A DNA stretch of 64,000 nt from RGIG8775 sp045537235 (GCA_045537235.1 JAZSPB010000033.1:41338-105337), one strand, 5' to 3'. Positions 1 to 8,250 are shown, numbered from the stretch's first letter. Program-made: numbers and translations. Notes: generated by a model from the letters alone, not told the origin.

Positions 1-401
1 CAGAGGTTGCGGAATATCTTGGCATTCCCAACGTCTCCAATGTGCTTTCTGTGGATGAGATTCGCGACGGTCGAGTATATGTTACGGCATCTCTTGACAA
101 TAAGGTCGTGACCCAAAGTATCGCGCTTCCGTGTCTGATCTCGGTGGATGGGGATATCAATACGCCCCGATTGCCTTCCTACAAGGTTAAACAGACAGTA
201 ACCGATGATATGGTACAGTTTATTTCCTTTGCCGATTTTGAGGATCAGGATGAAAATCATTACGGTCTTAATGGATCGGCTACGCAGGTAGAGCGTATTT
301 TCCCACCCGAAAAGAATGCGGAAAAGCACAGTATCACAGGTAATGCAGAGGAGCAGACCGAAGGGATCTTCGAACTGATCCGCGCACGAAAGCTGATATA
401 A
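1..401 (+). CDS. etfB: Electron transfer flavoprotein beta subunit, 5'-truncated by window edge
   Basis: The reading frame is open from base 3 and has no start inside the window, so this is the C-terminal part (133 residues) of a longer protein. The visible part reads EVAEYLGIPNVSNV near the start and ISVDGDINTPRLPSY in the middle. These match the C-terminal region of EtfB, which binds AMP or FAD and passes electrons between a dehydrogenase and NAD or ferredoxin. It ends 13 bases before etfA, and a strong ribosome site (aggagggg) overlaps its stop, so the two are co-transcribed. An apparent GTG start at 42 is internal and should be ignored. In the LctBCD family this would be LctB. Identification is supported by the etfA and dehydrogenase neighbours. 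Confidence 0.85.
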   Translation, partial: EVAEYLGIPNVSNVLSVDEIRDGRVYVTASLDNKVVTQSIALPCLISVDGDINTPRLPSYKVKQTVTDDMVQFISFADFEDQDENHYGLNGSATQVERIFPPEKNAEKHSITGNAEEQTEGIFELIRARKLI

Positions 402-414
402 GGAGGGGAGAATC

Positions 415-1614
415 ATGGGAAATTTGAAGATCAATCAGAATTTGGTGACGTCCGAAAATGCGGAGGCGCTTATTAAGATCTGCCCCTTTGGTGCAATCGG
501 CTATGCGGACGGTAAGTTGGATATTTCGGCGGCATGCAAAATGTGTAAAATGTGCGTTCGCAAGGGTCCCAAGGGCGTGATCGAATATGTAGAGGACACC
601 CCTGCAGGAATCGACAAATCCTTGTGGAAGGGCATTTGTGTGTATGTGGATCATGCGGGCGGGAAGATACATAGGGTGACTTATGAGTTGATCGGAAAGG
701 CAAGAGAGCTTGCCGCAGTTACAGGTCATCCCGTGTATGCTCTTATGATGGGTGACAGCATAGGGGACAGTGCTCGAAGATTGCTTCGCTACGGTGTCGA
801 TAAGGTGTTTGTCTACGAAAACCAAGCACTTCGCGATTTCCGCATTGAGCCTTATACTGCGACCTTCTATGATTTTATCGAAAAGGTCAAGCCGTCGAGC
901 ATTCTCGTGGGGGCGACCAACCTTGGAAGACAACTGGCTCCCCGTGTGGCTGCCCGTTGCCGTACGGGTCTGACTGCCGACTGCACTGTGCTTGAGATGA
1001 AGGAAAATACCGATCTTGTTCAGATCCGTCCCGCATTTGGCGGTAATATCATGGCGCAGATCGTGTCTCCCAATAACCGTCCGCAGTTCTGCACCGTTCG
1101 CTACAAAGTGTTCTCGGAGCCGAAGGCCTCTGATGTGGAGAGCGGAGAGATCGTCAAGCTGGACATTGATGTAGACAAGTTGACAAGCGGTATTGAGGTG
1201 CTTTCGGAACGCGAAAAGCCCCGTGATATCGATATTTCCGAATCGGATGTTATTGTAGCCGTTGGACGCGGTGCTATGAGCGAGGCTAACCGCGCTATGG
1301 CAGCAGAGCTTGCCGAGCTTATGGGCGGTGTTCTGGCTTGTACAAGACCGCTTGTTGAGGGAAATATTCTGGATGCTAAACACCAGATCGGTCTTTCGGG
1401 AAGAACGGTCAAGCCCAAGTTTATCCTTTGCTTGGGTATCTCGGGAGCTGTTCAGTTTGCGGCGGGTATGAAGTCCTCGGATTGCATCGTTGCTGTGAAT
1501 ACGGATAAGAATGCTCCCATTTTCGATGTGGCACACTACGGTATTGTAGGCGATGTCAATGAGATTCTTCCCAAACTGATTGCAAAGGTCAAGGAGGCGC
1601 AGGAAAATGTATAA
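415..1614 (+). CDS. etfA: Electron transfer flavoprotein alpha subunit with N-terminal [4Fe-4S] domain (LctC type)
   Basis: A 399-residue EtfA. The first 60 residues form an extra ferredoxin-like domain with four cysteines, C23 (followed by P), C41, C44 and C47, enough for one [4Fe-4S] cluster. Ordinary EtfA lacks this domain. It is known from Clostridia EtfA proteins of the electron-confurcating lactate dehydrogenase complex. The central part is the alpha/beta ETF domain. The C-terminal third has the FAD-binding signature (LSGRTVKPK, GISGAVQF, APIFDVAHYGIVGD). The gene sits between etfB and a GlcD-type dehydrogenase whose start overlaps its stop by 8 bases. Inferred role: pairs with EtfB to move electrons from the dehydrogenase to NAD+ at the expense of reduced ferredoxin, or the reverse. 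The substrate cannot be read from this subunit. Confidence 0.92.
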   Translation: MGNLKINQNLVTSENAEALIKICPFGAIGYADGKLDISAACKMCKMCVRKGPKGVIEYVEDTPAGIDKSLWKGICVYVDHAGGKIHRVTYELIGKARELAAVTGHPVYALMMGDSIGDSARRLLRYGVDKVFVYENQALRDFRIEPYTATFYDFIEKVKPSSILVGATNLGRQLAPRVAARCRTGLTADCTVLEMKENTDLVQIRPAFGGNIMAQIVSPNNRPQFCTVRYKVFSEPKASDVESGEIVKLDIDVDKLTSGIEVLSEREKPRDIDISESDVIVAVGRGAMSEANRAMAAELAELMGGVLACTRPLVEGNILDAKHQIGLSGRTVKPKFILCLGISGAVQFAAGMKSSDCIVAVNTDKNAPIFDVAHYGIVGDVNEILPKLIAKVKEAQENV

Positions 1615-3001
1615 TAAGGTGAATAACCAAGATATCGATGTGCTTCGCGGCATTGTCGGCGCAGAGTCTGTCGTGGCAGGGGAGGAGATCAATCCCGATT
1701 ACGGACACGACGAGTTGGGCGGCATCACCCATATGCCGGAGGTGTTGGTGCGAGTACATACCACCGAGGAGATCTCGGCAATTATGAAGCACGCCTATGC
1801 CCGCGAGATCCCCGTGACTGTTCGTGGAAGCGGAACCGGTCTTGTTGGCGCTGCGGTTCCCGTAGAAGGCGGCATTCTCATGGAAACGACTCAAATGAAT
1901 CAAATTTTGGAGCTTGATCGCGACAATCTTACCGTTACGGTTCAGCCCGGTGTACTTTTGATGGAGTTGGCGGCTTTTGCCGAGGAAAATGATTTTCTCT
2001 ATCCCCCCGATCCCGGTGAAAAATCGGCTACCATCGGCGGAAATATTTCTACCAATGCAGGTGGTATGCGTGCCGTTAAGTATGGGGTAACCCGTGACTA
2101 TGTGCGCGCTCTTACCGTGGTCATGCCCGACGGTGAGATCGTGGAGCTTGGTGCCAAGGTTGCCAAAAACAGTTCGGGTTACAGTCTCAAAGACCTGATC
2201 ATCGGTGCCGAGGGAACTCTTGCCATTATTACGCAGGCAACCCTCAAATTGGTGCCTCTTCCCAAGGTGTCGGTCAGCCTTTTGGTTCCGTTCCCCGATA
2301 TGAAGAGTGCTATTGAGGCAGTGCCGCAGATCATTCGTTCTAAGGTAACCCCTACCGCCATTGAGTATATGTCCCGCGATACCATTCTGTTTTCAGAGAG
2401 TTATCTGGGTAAGAAATTTCCCGATACCAAGAATGACGCATATATTCTTCTCACCTTCGACGGCAATACCGACGCACAGATTGAGGCTGACATGAAGACG
2501 GTGGCAGACCTTTGCCTTGAGATCGGTGCTATTGACGTGTACATCGTAGATACCGAGGAGCGCAAGAAGTCGGTATGGTCTGCGCGCGGCGCATTCCTTG
2601 AGGCCATCAAAGCGTCCACCACCGAAATGGACGAGTGCGACGTAGTAGTTCCCGGTAGCCATGTGGATGAGTTTATCAAATACACCCACCAGCTTGCCGC
2701 GGAGAACGGCGTGCGTATTCCCAGCTTCGGTCATGCAGGAGACGGAAATCTGCACGTTTACATTTGCCGCGACGACATGGATCAGGCAACATGGGAAAAG
2801 ACATTGGAGCATTGTTTCGACTTAATGTACAAGAAAGCCGAGGAGCTTGGCGGACTTGTATCGGGTGAGCACGGCATCGGATATGCCAAGAAGGGCTATC
2901 TTGGTCGCCAGTATGGGGATTATCCCATCGCGCTTATGCAGGGGATCAAGCAGGTGTTCGATAAAAAGAACATCTTGAATCCGGGGAAGGTTTGCTTCTA
3001 A
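1607..3001 (+). CDS. glcD: FAD-binding 2-hydroxyacid dehydrogenase (GlcD/LctD family)
   Basis: 464 residues, full length for the GlcD family. The start at 1607 is chosen over an upstream in-frame ATG at 1580 because aaggagg lies 9 bases before it and MYNKVNNQDI is a natural N-terminus; it overlaps the etfA stop by 8 bases. The FAD_binding_4 domain occupies about residues 40-215, with VTVRGSGTGLVGAAVP and NISTNAGGMRAVKYG for the FAD pyrophosphate. The C-terminal FAD-oxidase domain has FGHAGDGNLH and ends SGEHGIGYAKKGYL...NILNPGKVCF, all typical. With EtfAB it should form a soluble complex oxidising lactate or another 2-hydroxyacid such as glycolate or 2-hydroxyglutarate. LctD is the best-studied relative in this gene order, but substrate choice is inference. 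Confidence 0.9.
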   Translation: MYNKVNNQDIDVLRGIVGAESVVAGEEINPDYGHDELGGITHMPEVLVRVHTTEEISAIMKHAYAREIPVTVRGSGTGLVGAAVPVEGGILMETTQMNQILELDRDNLTVTVQPGVLLMELAAFAEENDFLYPPDPGEKSATIGGNISTNAGGMRAVKYGVTRDYVRALTVVMPDGEIVELGAKVAKNSSGYSLKDLIIGAEGTLAIITQATLKLVPLPKVSVSLLVPFPDMKSAIEAVPQIIRSKVTPTAIEYMSRDTILFSESYLGKKFPDTKNDAYILLTFDGNTDAQIEADMKTVADLCLEIGAIDVYIVDTEERKKSVWSARGAFLEAIKASTTEMDECDVVVPGSHVDEFIKYTHQLAAENGVRIPSFGHAGDGNLHVYICRDDMDQATWEKTLEHCFDLMYKKAEELGGLVSGEHGIGYAKKGYLGRQYGDYPIALMQGIKQVFDKKNILNPGKVCF

Positions 3002-3055
3002 AATATCCTTTGTTGGATTGTGTTTGGCATATCTGTTATAGAGTAGCTTTTTAAT

Positions 3056-3094
3056 AACAAAAGGCATAGCTTTTTTTGAGCTATGTCTTTTGTT
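3056..3094 (+). terminator. Hairpin downstream of the etf-dehydrogenase operon
   Basis: Inverted repeat of 16 bases (3056-3071 and 3079-3094) with one G-U type mismatch and a 7-base loop, 55 bases after the dehydrogenase stop. There is no clean T-run after it, so it may act as a weak terminator or as an mRNA 3'-end stabiliser. Confidence 0.5.
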
Positions 3095-3187
3095 ATAATG
3101 ATAAAAGTAGTTAAAAAGCAGATTCAAGATTCTCCCAAAATAAAAGGAAAACAAAAATTTTGTGTTCAGAGGTTTATGAAATTTGAT

Positions 3188-3234
3188 AAAAAAGAGAGCT
3201 TACATAGATCACTCCTATATAAACTCTCTTTTTT
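3188..3234 (+). other. A/T-rich inverted repeat
   Basis: An 11-base perfect inverted repeat (3188-3198 and 3224-3234) of form A6-GAGAG / CTCTC-T6 around a 25-base loop. The right arm ends in six T residues, so it resembles a weak intrinsic terminator in the + direction. No gene lies in it. Confidence 0.4.
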
Positions 3235-3302
3235 ATGATGTGGGTTCTAAAGGACAGTTTTTGCAATAAAACAACAGACCAGCAAAAGATTACTGCCAGA
3301 GG

Positions 3303-3419
3303 CTCCCTTGTGTAAAGGGAGCTGTCGCGAAGCGACAGAGGGATTGTTTTGGGTCAAATCTAACTTTTACAATCCCTCCGTCACGGCGTTGCCGTGCCAC
3401 CTCCCTTTACACAAGGGAG
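3303..3419. repeat. MITE-like palindromic intergenic element
   Basis: A 117-base element bounded by a perfect 19-base terminal inverted repeat (3303-3321 and 3401-3419; core CTCCCTTGTGTAAAGGGAG). Inside are a short hairpin CTGTCGCGAAGCGACAG (3321-3338) and a second pair GGGATTGT / ACAATCCC. It codes for nothing convincing. Elements of this look are recalled as dispersed repeats in gut Clostridia; only one copy is seen here. Confidence 0.7.
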
Positions 3420-3545
3420 TTTTTTTGTTTGCCCGCAAGTGCGCACTTACTCACCACCGAATTTGGTGGTGCAATTCAGGAATACTTGTAAAATTGAAAT
3501 TCCACCATATCAACGATAAGTGGAATTTATCCCAAAGCGAGTTGC

Positions 3546-3574
3546 TTGAAAATGATATTGTTTCATGATATAAT
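3546..3574 (+). promoter_or_regulatory. Sigma-A promoter of the XRE regulator gene
   Basis: -35 TTGAAA (3546-3551), 17-base spacer, -10 TATAAT (3569-3574) preceded by TGA (extended -10). The start codon is 48 bases downstream of the -10. Confidence 0.75.
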
Positions 3575-3621
3575 TATTACAACAGAGGCCACTGTTAATC
3601 TGAATGAAATGAGGAAATCTT

Positions 3622-4623
3622 ATGATTAACCTTGGAAATAAAATACGCGCTCTTAGGAAAAAGAAAGCAATTACCCAAGAACAATTAGCAAGCGCTTTGA
3701 ATATGTCTCCACAAGCCGTATCCAAGTGGGAGATGGGCGCCGGATATCCGGATGTTGCACTCCTTCCCGTAATTGCTGCATATTTTGGTGTGAGCTTAGA
3801 TGTTCTGTTTGATTATGATGCAAACAATATTGAAGAAAAAATAATGGATATTCTTTATAGCTCACGTGGCGGTGCACCGTTTGACGTAGCACAAAAGCGC
3901 CTTCTTGAAGGAATAGCCGCTTACCCAAGTGCAGATATTCTCAAAAAAGAACTTCTCACGCAATATGAAATGCAAATGAGATATCATGGTTGTCCCGAAT
4001 TGAAAGAACCTGCTTTAGCCATTGCCAAAAAGCTTATTGCAGAATCTAACGACTTTTTTATCGTTTCAGGTGCAAAAAACGATATGGCTTCTATCCTTAT
4101 TATGAACGGTAACTACGAGGAAGCCAAAGCAATCATTGAGTCTATGCCATATGTCTATAACATTGATATTTATGACAGAATGCGTTGCTCTGCATATATG
4201 CTTAAAGGCGAAGATAGATTGAAAGGTGTTCGCGAGTTCAAGGTTTGGGCACATCAAGATTTATTTATGTGCTGTGATGGCGAAGGTCAAGGCTTTTGGG
4301 AAATCGGTGATTATGAAAACGCAATACGTTCATACGAGGAAATCGTAAATGGCATCGAGGTGTTTTCACACCGAGAAGTCCCGCAAGAATACACCCTGCT
4401 TATGCACTATGTTTATCAAGCTGTTGCTTGTGTAAAAATTGCTGCTTGTCATTATAAATTAGGCAGGTTCAAAGAATGTGACAACGCTTTAGATAAAGCA
4501 TATAACTTCTTGAAGAATGGCTACAGCGAAGAAATGTGGAATAACAAAAAAGATTTCTGTATGAAATTTTATCGTGAGCCATATCATGAGTTTGGGCTTG
4601 ACGAATATAAGCCTTGTATATAA
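3622..4623 (+). CDS. XRE-family transcriptional regulator with TPR-like C-terminal domain
   Basis: 333 residues. Residues 3-60 form a Cro/CI-type helix-turn-helix (IRALRKKKAITQEQLA, then MSPQAVSKWEMG as the recognition helix). The remaining 270 residues are helical, with a tetratricopeptide-like pattern (EEAKAIIESMP, YENAIRSYEEIV, CKIAACHYKLGRFKECDNAL). This architecture is common among Clostridia regulators that sense a peptide or partner protein through the helical domain, but no ligand can be inferred. It is a single gene with its own consensus promoter 48 bases upstream and a terminator after it. Its codon choice is more A/T-rich than its neighbours, which with the flanking MITE-like element hints at a mobile or recently acquired gene. 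Ribosome site GAGGA at about 3611. Confidence 0.88.
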   Translation: MINLGNKIRALRKKKAITQEQLASALNMSPQAVSKWEMGAGYPDVALLPVIAAYFGVSLDVLFDYDANNIEEKIMDILYSSRGGAPFDVAQKRLLEGIAAYPSADILKKELLTQYEMQMRYHGCPELKEPALAIAKKLIAESNDFFIVSGAKNDMASILIMNGNYEEAKAIIESMPYVYNIDIYDRMRCSAYMLKGEDRLKGVREFKVWAHQDLFMCCDGEGQGFWEIGDYENAIRSYEEIVNGIEVFSHREVPQEYTLLMHYVYQAVACVKIAACHYKLGRFKECDNALDKAYNFLKNGYSEEMWNNKKDFCMKFYREPYHEFGLDEYKPCI

Positions 4624-4630
4624 AAATTCA

Positions 4631-4663
4631 GCCTCGGCAAGGAAACTCCCTGCCGAGGCTTTA
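4631..4663. terminator. Bidirectional terminator between the XRE gene and clpX
   Basis: Perfect 9-base stem GCCTCGGCA/TGCCGAGGC (4631-4639, 4651-4659) followed by TTTAAATT on + and by T-rich sequence on -. It lies between two convergent genes. Confidence 0.85.
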
Positions 4664-4701
4664 AATTATTCAAAATTGCCCTTTAGAACCCGATGCATAT
4701 T

Positions 4702-5991
4702 TTACGCGCCCTTTTTTACCATAATCGGTTCCGCGTTTTTCTTTACGCAATCAGCGGTTATGCGAATCTCCTCAATGTCATCACGCGAAGGAATATCGTA
4801 CATGATATCCGTCATGATCCCTTCCATGATCGAACGAAGGCCGCGCGCACCTGTGTTTCTTTCCAGCGCCAACTCCGCAACGGCTACGATAGCCTCTTCC
4901 TCAAAGGTCAGCTTAACGCCGTCCATGGAGAACAGATACTCGTACTGCTTGATCAGCGAGTTCTTGGGCTCCTTGATGATGCGCACTAATGCATCCTTAT
5001 CAAGGTCGGTCAATGTGACCATCACGGGGATTCGTCCCACAAGCTCGGGAATCAGACCAAACTTAACAATATCGTGAGCCACAACGTCTTTGAAAATACC
5101 GCCGTCACGTTTTTCTTGTTTCTTTTTGATCTCGCTTCCAAAGCCTACAACTTGATTGCCGCGACGCTTTTCCACGATCTTCTCCAAACCGTCAAAAGCT
5201 CCGCCGCAAATAAAGAGGATGTTTTCGGTGTTGATCTGAATAAATTCTTGGTTGGGGTGCTTTCTGCCACCTTGTGGTGGGACATTGGACACGGTTCCTT
5301 CCAGAATCTTCAAAAGTGCTTGCTGAACACCCTCTCCCGAAACATCACGGGTGATCGAGCGGTTTTCGCTCTTTCGGGAAATTTTATCGATTTCATCAAT
5401 ATAGATGATGCCGCGCTCGGCCATTTCAATATCATAGTCGGCAGCTTGAATGAGACGAAGCAAGATGTTTTCTACGTCCTCGCCCACATAACCTGCCTCG
5501 GTGAGGGTCGTCGCGTCGGCGATGGCGAAGGGAACTTTAAGGGTCTTGGCAAGAGTCTGCGCGAGGTAGGTCTTACCTACGCCCGTAGGACCGATGAGCA
5601 TGACATTGCTTTTTTGCAAATGGATCTCTTGCTCGGCCGCTTCATTCTTTTTGCTTTTTTCTCGGCTTAAAATGCGCTTGTAATGATTGTAAACTGCTAC
5701 ACTCAATGCCACTTTGGCATCGTCCTGACCGATGATATACTGGTCAAGGGACTCCTTGATCTGACGGGGCTTGGGGAGTGTTTCCATGGAAAGCGTACCG
5801 TATTTGCTTTCGCCGGCCATCTCGCGTTCGACCTCGGTGTGCTCGTCGATCAGTTGAGCGCAGATATCAACGCAGTAATCACAGATGCAGATTCCTGTGG
5901 GGGAGGGGATCAGGAAATCCACCTGATCCTCCGTCCGTCCACAGAAGGCGCAAAACGGCTTGTTCTGCGTTTCATTGGTTTTATCAGACAT
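4702..5991 (-). CDS. clpX: ATP-dependent Clp protease ATP-binding subunit ClpX
   Basis: 429 residues, normal length. The N-terminal zinc-binding domain has C14-x2-C17 and C37-x2-C40. The AAA+ domain follows, with Walker A GPTGVGKT, Walker B IIYIDEIDKI, sensor and box VII region NIPPQGG-like (VPPQGGRKHPNQ), pore loop GYVGEDVE, the IGF-type loop that docks ClpP (VVGFGSE), and the C-terminal small domain with RNTGARGLRSIMEG. It unfolds tagged proteins in the cytosol and feeds them to ClpP. It is the last gene of tig-clpP-clpX, 24 bases after clpP, and ends near a bidirectional terminator. Confidence 0.98.
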   Translation of the reverse strand: MSDKTNETQNKPFCAFCGRTEDQVDFLIPSPTGICICDYCVDICAQLIDEHTEVEREMAGESKYGTLSMETLPKPRQIKESLDQYIIGQDDAKVALSVAVYNHYKRILSREKSKKNEAAEQEIHLQKSNVMLIGPTGVGKTYLAQTLAKTLKVPFAIADATTLTEAGYVGEDVENILLRLIQAADYDIEMAERGIIYIDEIDKISRKSENRSITRDVSGEGVQQALLKILEGTVSNVPPQGGRKHPNQEFIQINTENILFICGGAFDGLEKIVEKRRGNQVVGFGSEIKKKQEKRDGGIFKDVVAHDIVKFGLIPELVGRIPVMVTLTDLDKDALVRIIKEPKNSLIKQYEYLFSMDGVKLTFEEEAIVAVAELALERNTGARGLRSIMEGIMTDIMYDIPSRDDIEEIRITADCVKKNAEPIMVKKGA

Positions 5992-6015
5992 GATTATCAG
6001 CCTTTCGGGGAAATT

Positions 6016-6624
6016 TTACGCGCGTTTGTCAAAGATCTTGTCAACAAGACCGTACTCCAGCGCCTGCTTTGCGGTCATGAAGTTGTCGCGCTCGGTATCG
6101 CGTTCGATGACCTCAATGGGCTTGCCCGTGTTTTCGGCAAGAATGCGATTGAGGTTGTCACGAGTACGAAGAATGAGCTCGGCATGGATCTTGATATCCG
6201 TGGCCTGACCCTTTGCGCCACCCAAAGGTTGGTGGATCATGATCTCGCTGTTGGGAAGAGCAATACGCTTACCCTTGGTACCCGACGAAAGAAGGAACGC
6301 GCCCATGCTGGCAGCCATGCCGATGCAGATGGTGGAAACGTCGCACTTGATATAGTTCATCGTATCGTAGATGGCCATACCTGCTGTCACCGAACCGCCG
6401 GGACTGTTGATATAGAAAGCAATGTCCTTGTCGGGATCTTGTGCCTCCAAGAAGAGCATCTGCGCTACGACCAGGGAAGCTGTAGTGTCATTTACTTCGT
6501 CGGAGAGAAAAATGATACGGTCATTCAGAAGCCTCGAAAAGATGTCAAAGGAGCGTTCGCCGTGACCGGTCTGCTCAATGACCATGGGTACGAGGGCATC
6601 CTTAATATTACCATAATTAAACAT
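6016..6624 (-). CDS. clpP: ATP-dependent Clp protease proteolytic subunit ClpP
   Basis: 202 residues. The catalytic triad is visible as Ser106 (GMAASMGAF), His131 (MIHQP) and Asp180 (ERDTERDNF), each offset by nine from E. coli numbering. The handle region GGAKGQATDI and the family motif YINSPGGSVTAGMAIYDTM are present. It forms the tetradecameric serine protease chamber that partners ClpX encoded just downstream. Ribosome site ggaggtaatt lies immediately before the ATG. The gap to the tig amber codon is 125 bases, but only 26 bases to the TAA that ends the tig frame beyond it. Confidence 0.98.
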   Translation of the reverse strand: MFNYGNIKDALVPMVIEQTGHGERSFDIFSRLLNDRIIFLSDEVNDTTASLVVAQMLFLEAQDPDKDIAFYINSPGGSVTAGMAIYDTMNYIKCDVSTICIGMAASMGAFLLSSGTKGKRIALPNSEIMIHQPLGGAKGQATDIKIHAELILRTRDNLNRILAENTGKPIEVIERDTERDNFMTAKQALEYGLVDKIFDKRA

Positions 6625-6650
6625 AATTACCTCCTAATTGGATGATTGAA

Positions 6651-6749
6651 TTACTCGGCGTCGGTCTTTTCAGCCTCGGCCTTCTTGGTGGTTCTCTTCT
6701 TGGGAGCGGCTTTGGGAGCATTCTCAGCAGGAGCTTCAGCCTCTTCCTT
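6651..6749 (-). pseudogene. tig: Untranslated remnant of the trigger factor C-terminal tail
   Basis: Directly after the TAG codon of tig (bases 6750-6752) the same frame continues for 32 sense codons rich in Lys, Ala and Glu and then meets TAA at 6651-6653. Composition and codon use match the tail before the TAG (KKPAAKK-like). It is therefore best read as the former C-terminus, cut off by one base change (for example GAG, CAG or AAG to TAG). Alternatives are a sequencing error or programmed readthrough. Confidence 0.7.
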
Positions 6750-8105
6750 CTAGGCAGTGGTCTTCTTGGTAGTGGTGGTCTTCTTGGTGGTGGATGTCTT
6801 CTTTGCGGCGGGCTTCTTCGCAGCCTTCTCCGCAAGAACGGCCTTCTCCTTTACCAGATCCATAGCCTTCTTGACCTTCATATCCTCTGCGATGGCGGAG
6901 GAGTCGATGCTCTCCTTGACCTGCTCAACGGTGATGTTGTAAGCGCCTGCAATGCGCTCATACTCGGCATTGATATCCTCTTCGGATGCCTCAAGGTTTT
7001 CCAATGCGGCGATCTTCTCCAGTGCCAGTCTTGCCTTGACCTGCTTCTCGGCTCTGGGACGGAAGTCAGCACGGAGGTCGTCAAGAGAGCGTCCGGTGTA
7101 CTGCATATAGGTCTTGAGATCCAGACCGCTCATACGAAGATTGTTGTCGTAGTCGCGGAGGAAGTTCTCGGTCTCGTTGACAAACATGGGCTCGGGGATG
7201 TCGGCATTGAGCTTCTCAATCAGCGCATCAACCAGCTTATCCTCAACTTCGGCATCCGCCTTGGACTCATGTCTCTTCTCGATTTTTGCCTTAAGGTCAG
7301 CCTTGTATTCAGCGAAGGTGTCAAATTCCGAAACATCCTTTGCAAAATCGTCATCAAGCTCGGGAAGTTCTACCTTGTTCAGCTTGTGAAGCTTGATCTT
7401 GAATACAGCGGGCTTGCCGGCAAGCTCTGCGGCATGATACTCGGTGGGGAACTCTACATTGATATCGAATTCTTCACCGATGTTGTGACCAACCACCTGC
7501 TCTTCGAAGCCGGGGATGAACTGACCGGAGCCGAGCTTGAGGGAGAAGTTCTCACCCTTGCCGCCCTCGAAAGCAACGCCGTCAGCAAAGCCTTCGTAGT
7601 CAAGGACAGCAGTGTCGCCCATTTCAGCGGCGCGGTCGGTGACCTCGATCTCACGGGAGTTTCTCTCGCGAACCGTCTGGATCTCGCGGTCAACTTCCTC
7701 GTCGGTTACGGGCTCGACGGTCTTTTCTACTTCGATTCCGAGGTAGTCAGCGATCTCAACGTCGGGCTTAACATAGATCTTTGCGGACAGAACCAAACCG
7801 TTGTCGTCAACCGAAACGATATCGAACTCGGGCTGAGCCACGATGTCCTTGATGTCGGCTTCCTTGATGGCGTCGGCATAAACGGTGGGAAGAAGATCGT
7901 TGATAGCATCTTCATAGAATACACCCTTGCCGTACATCTTCTCGATGATGGAACGGGGAGCTTTACCCTTGCGGAAACCGGGGACGTTTATATTTTTAAC
8001 CTGCTTGCGGTAAACCTTGGTGATGGCATCCTCAAATACGTCCTTTTCCACAGCGATCTCCAGCTCATAAAGGCTGTTTTTCTTTTCGTTTTTGGTAATC
8101 TTCAT
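6750..8105 (-). CDS. tig: Trigger factor (ribosome-bound chaperone and prolyl isomerase)
   Basis: 451 residues up to the amber stop. The N-terminal ribosome-binding domain has the signature NVPGFRKGKAPRSIIEKMYG (residues ~40-60). A FKBP-type PPIase domain follows (DTAVLDYEGFADG, KLGSGQFIPGFEEQVVGH, about 160-245), then the helical C-terminal chaperone domain (about 260-425) and a Lys/Thr-rich low-complexity tail. Function: binds nascent chains at the ribosome exit. First gene of tig-clpP-clpX, with a TTGACA-N17-TAAAAT promoter upstream and ribosome site AAAGGA. Oddity: the tail stops at TAG, yet 32 more in-frame codons follow before TAA at 6651. The core domains are intact, so function should be retained. 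Confidence 0.96.
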   Translation of the reverse strand: MKITKNEKKNSLYELEIAVEKDVFEDAITKVYRKQVKNINVPGFRKGKAPRSIIEKMYGKGVFYEDAINDLLPTVYADAIKEADIKDIVAQPEFDIVSVDDNGLVLSAKIYVKPDVEIADYLGIEVEKTVEPVTDEEVDREIQTVRERNSREIEVTDRAAEMGDTAVLDYEGFADGVAFEGGKGENFSLKLGSGQFIPGFEEQVVGHNIGEEFDINVEFPTEYHAAELAGKPAVFKIKLHKLNKVELPELDDDFAKDVSEFDTFAEYKADLKAKIEKRHESKADAEVEDKLVDALIEKLNADIPEPMFVNETENFLRDYDNNLRMSGLDLKTYMQYTGRSLDDLRADFRPRAEKQVKARLALEKIAALENLEASEEDINAEYERIAGAYNITVEQVKESIDSSAIAEDMKVKKAMDLVKEKAVLAEKAAKKPAAKKTSTTKKTTTTKKTTA

Positions 8106-8182
8106 TTTTGATGATCCTTTCTTACTGTTTGGAGCCGCCTTGCCGCAGAGCGTAAGGTCTCCTTGATTTTTTACATCATTTC

Positions 8183-8211
8183 ATTTTACAATTTTTTCTT
8201 GTAGTTGTCAA
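8183..8211 (-). promoter_or_regulatory. Sigma-A promoter of tig-clpP-clpX
   Basis: On the minus strand: TTGACA (8211-8206), 17-base spacer, TAAAAT (8188-8183). The leader to the tig ATG is about 70 bases. No obvious CIRCE or CtsR heptad repeat was seen near it. Confidence 0.8.
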
Positions 8212-8250
8212 TAGTTTTTTCGATTTTTTGTATTTCAAGGCTTGAAATTC

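Larger units (their letters stand above)
3002..3621. other. Gene-free interval of 620 bases
   Basis: It holds the two hairpins (3056-3094, 3188-3234), the MITE-like element (3303-3419), a small stem CACCACC/GGTGGTG (3452-3471) and the promoter of the XRE gene (3546-3574). An 86-codon ORF at 3308-3568 runs through the palindrome and the promoter, and I do not regard it as a gene. Confidence 0.7.

Noticed and set aside
3308..3568. 86-codon + ORF before the XRE gene
   Set aside because: It runs through a palindromic repeat and ends inside the XRE promoter, with no ribosome site or protein-like composition.
6750..6752. TAG reassigned to an amino acid in this organism
   Set aside because: Two other genes (phosphoesterase at 8251, ybjQ at 11156) stop naturally at TAG with nothing protein-like beyond, so a local mutation, readthrough or error is more likely.
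6642..8111. 489-codon + strand ORF opposite trigger factor
   Set aside because: Its Leu/Gly-rich translation is the complement of tig, which has clear ribosome-binding and PPIase motifs on the minus strand.
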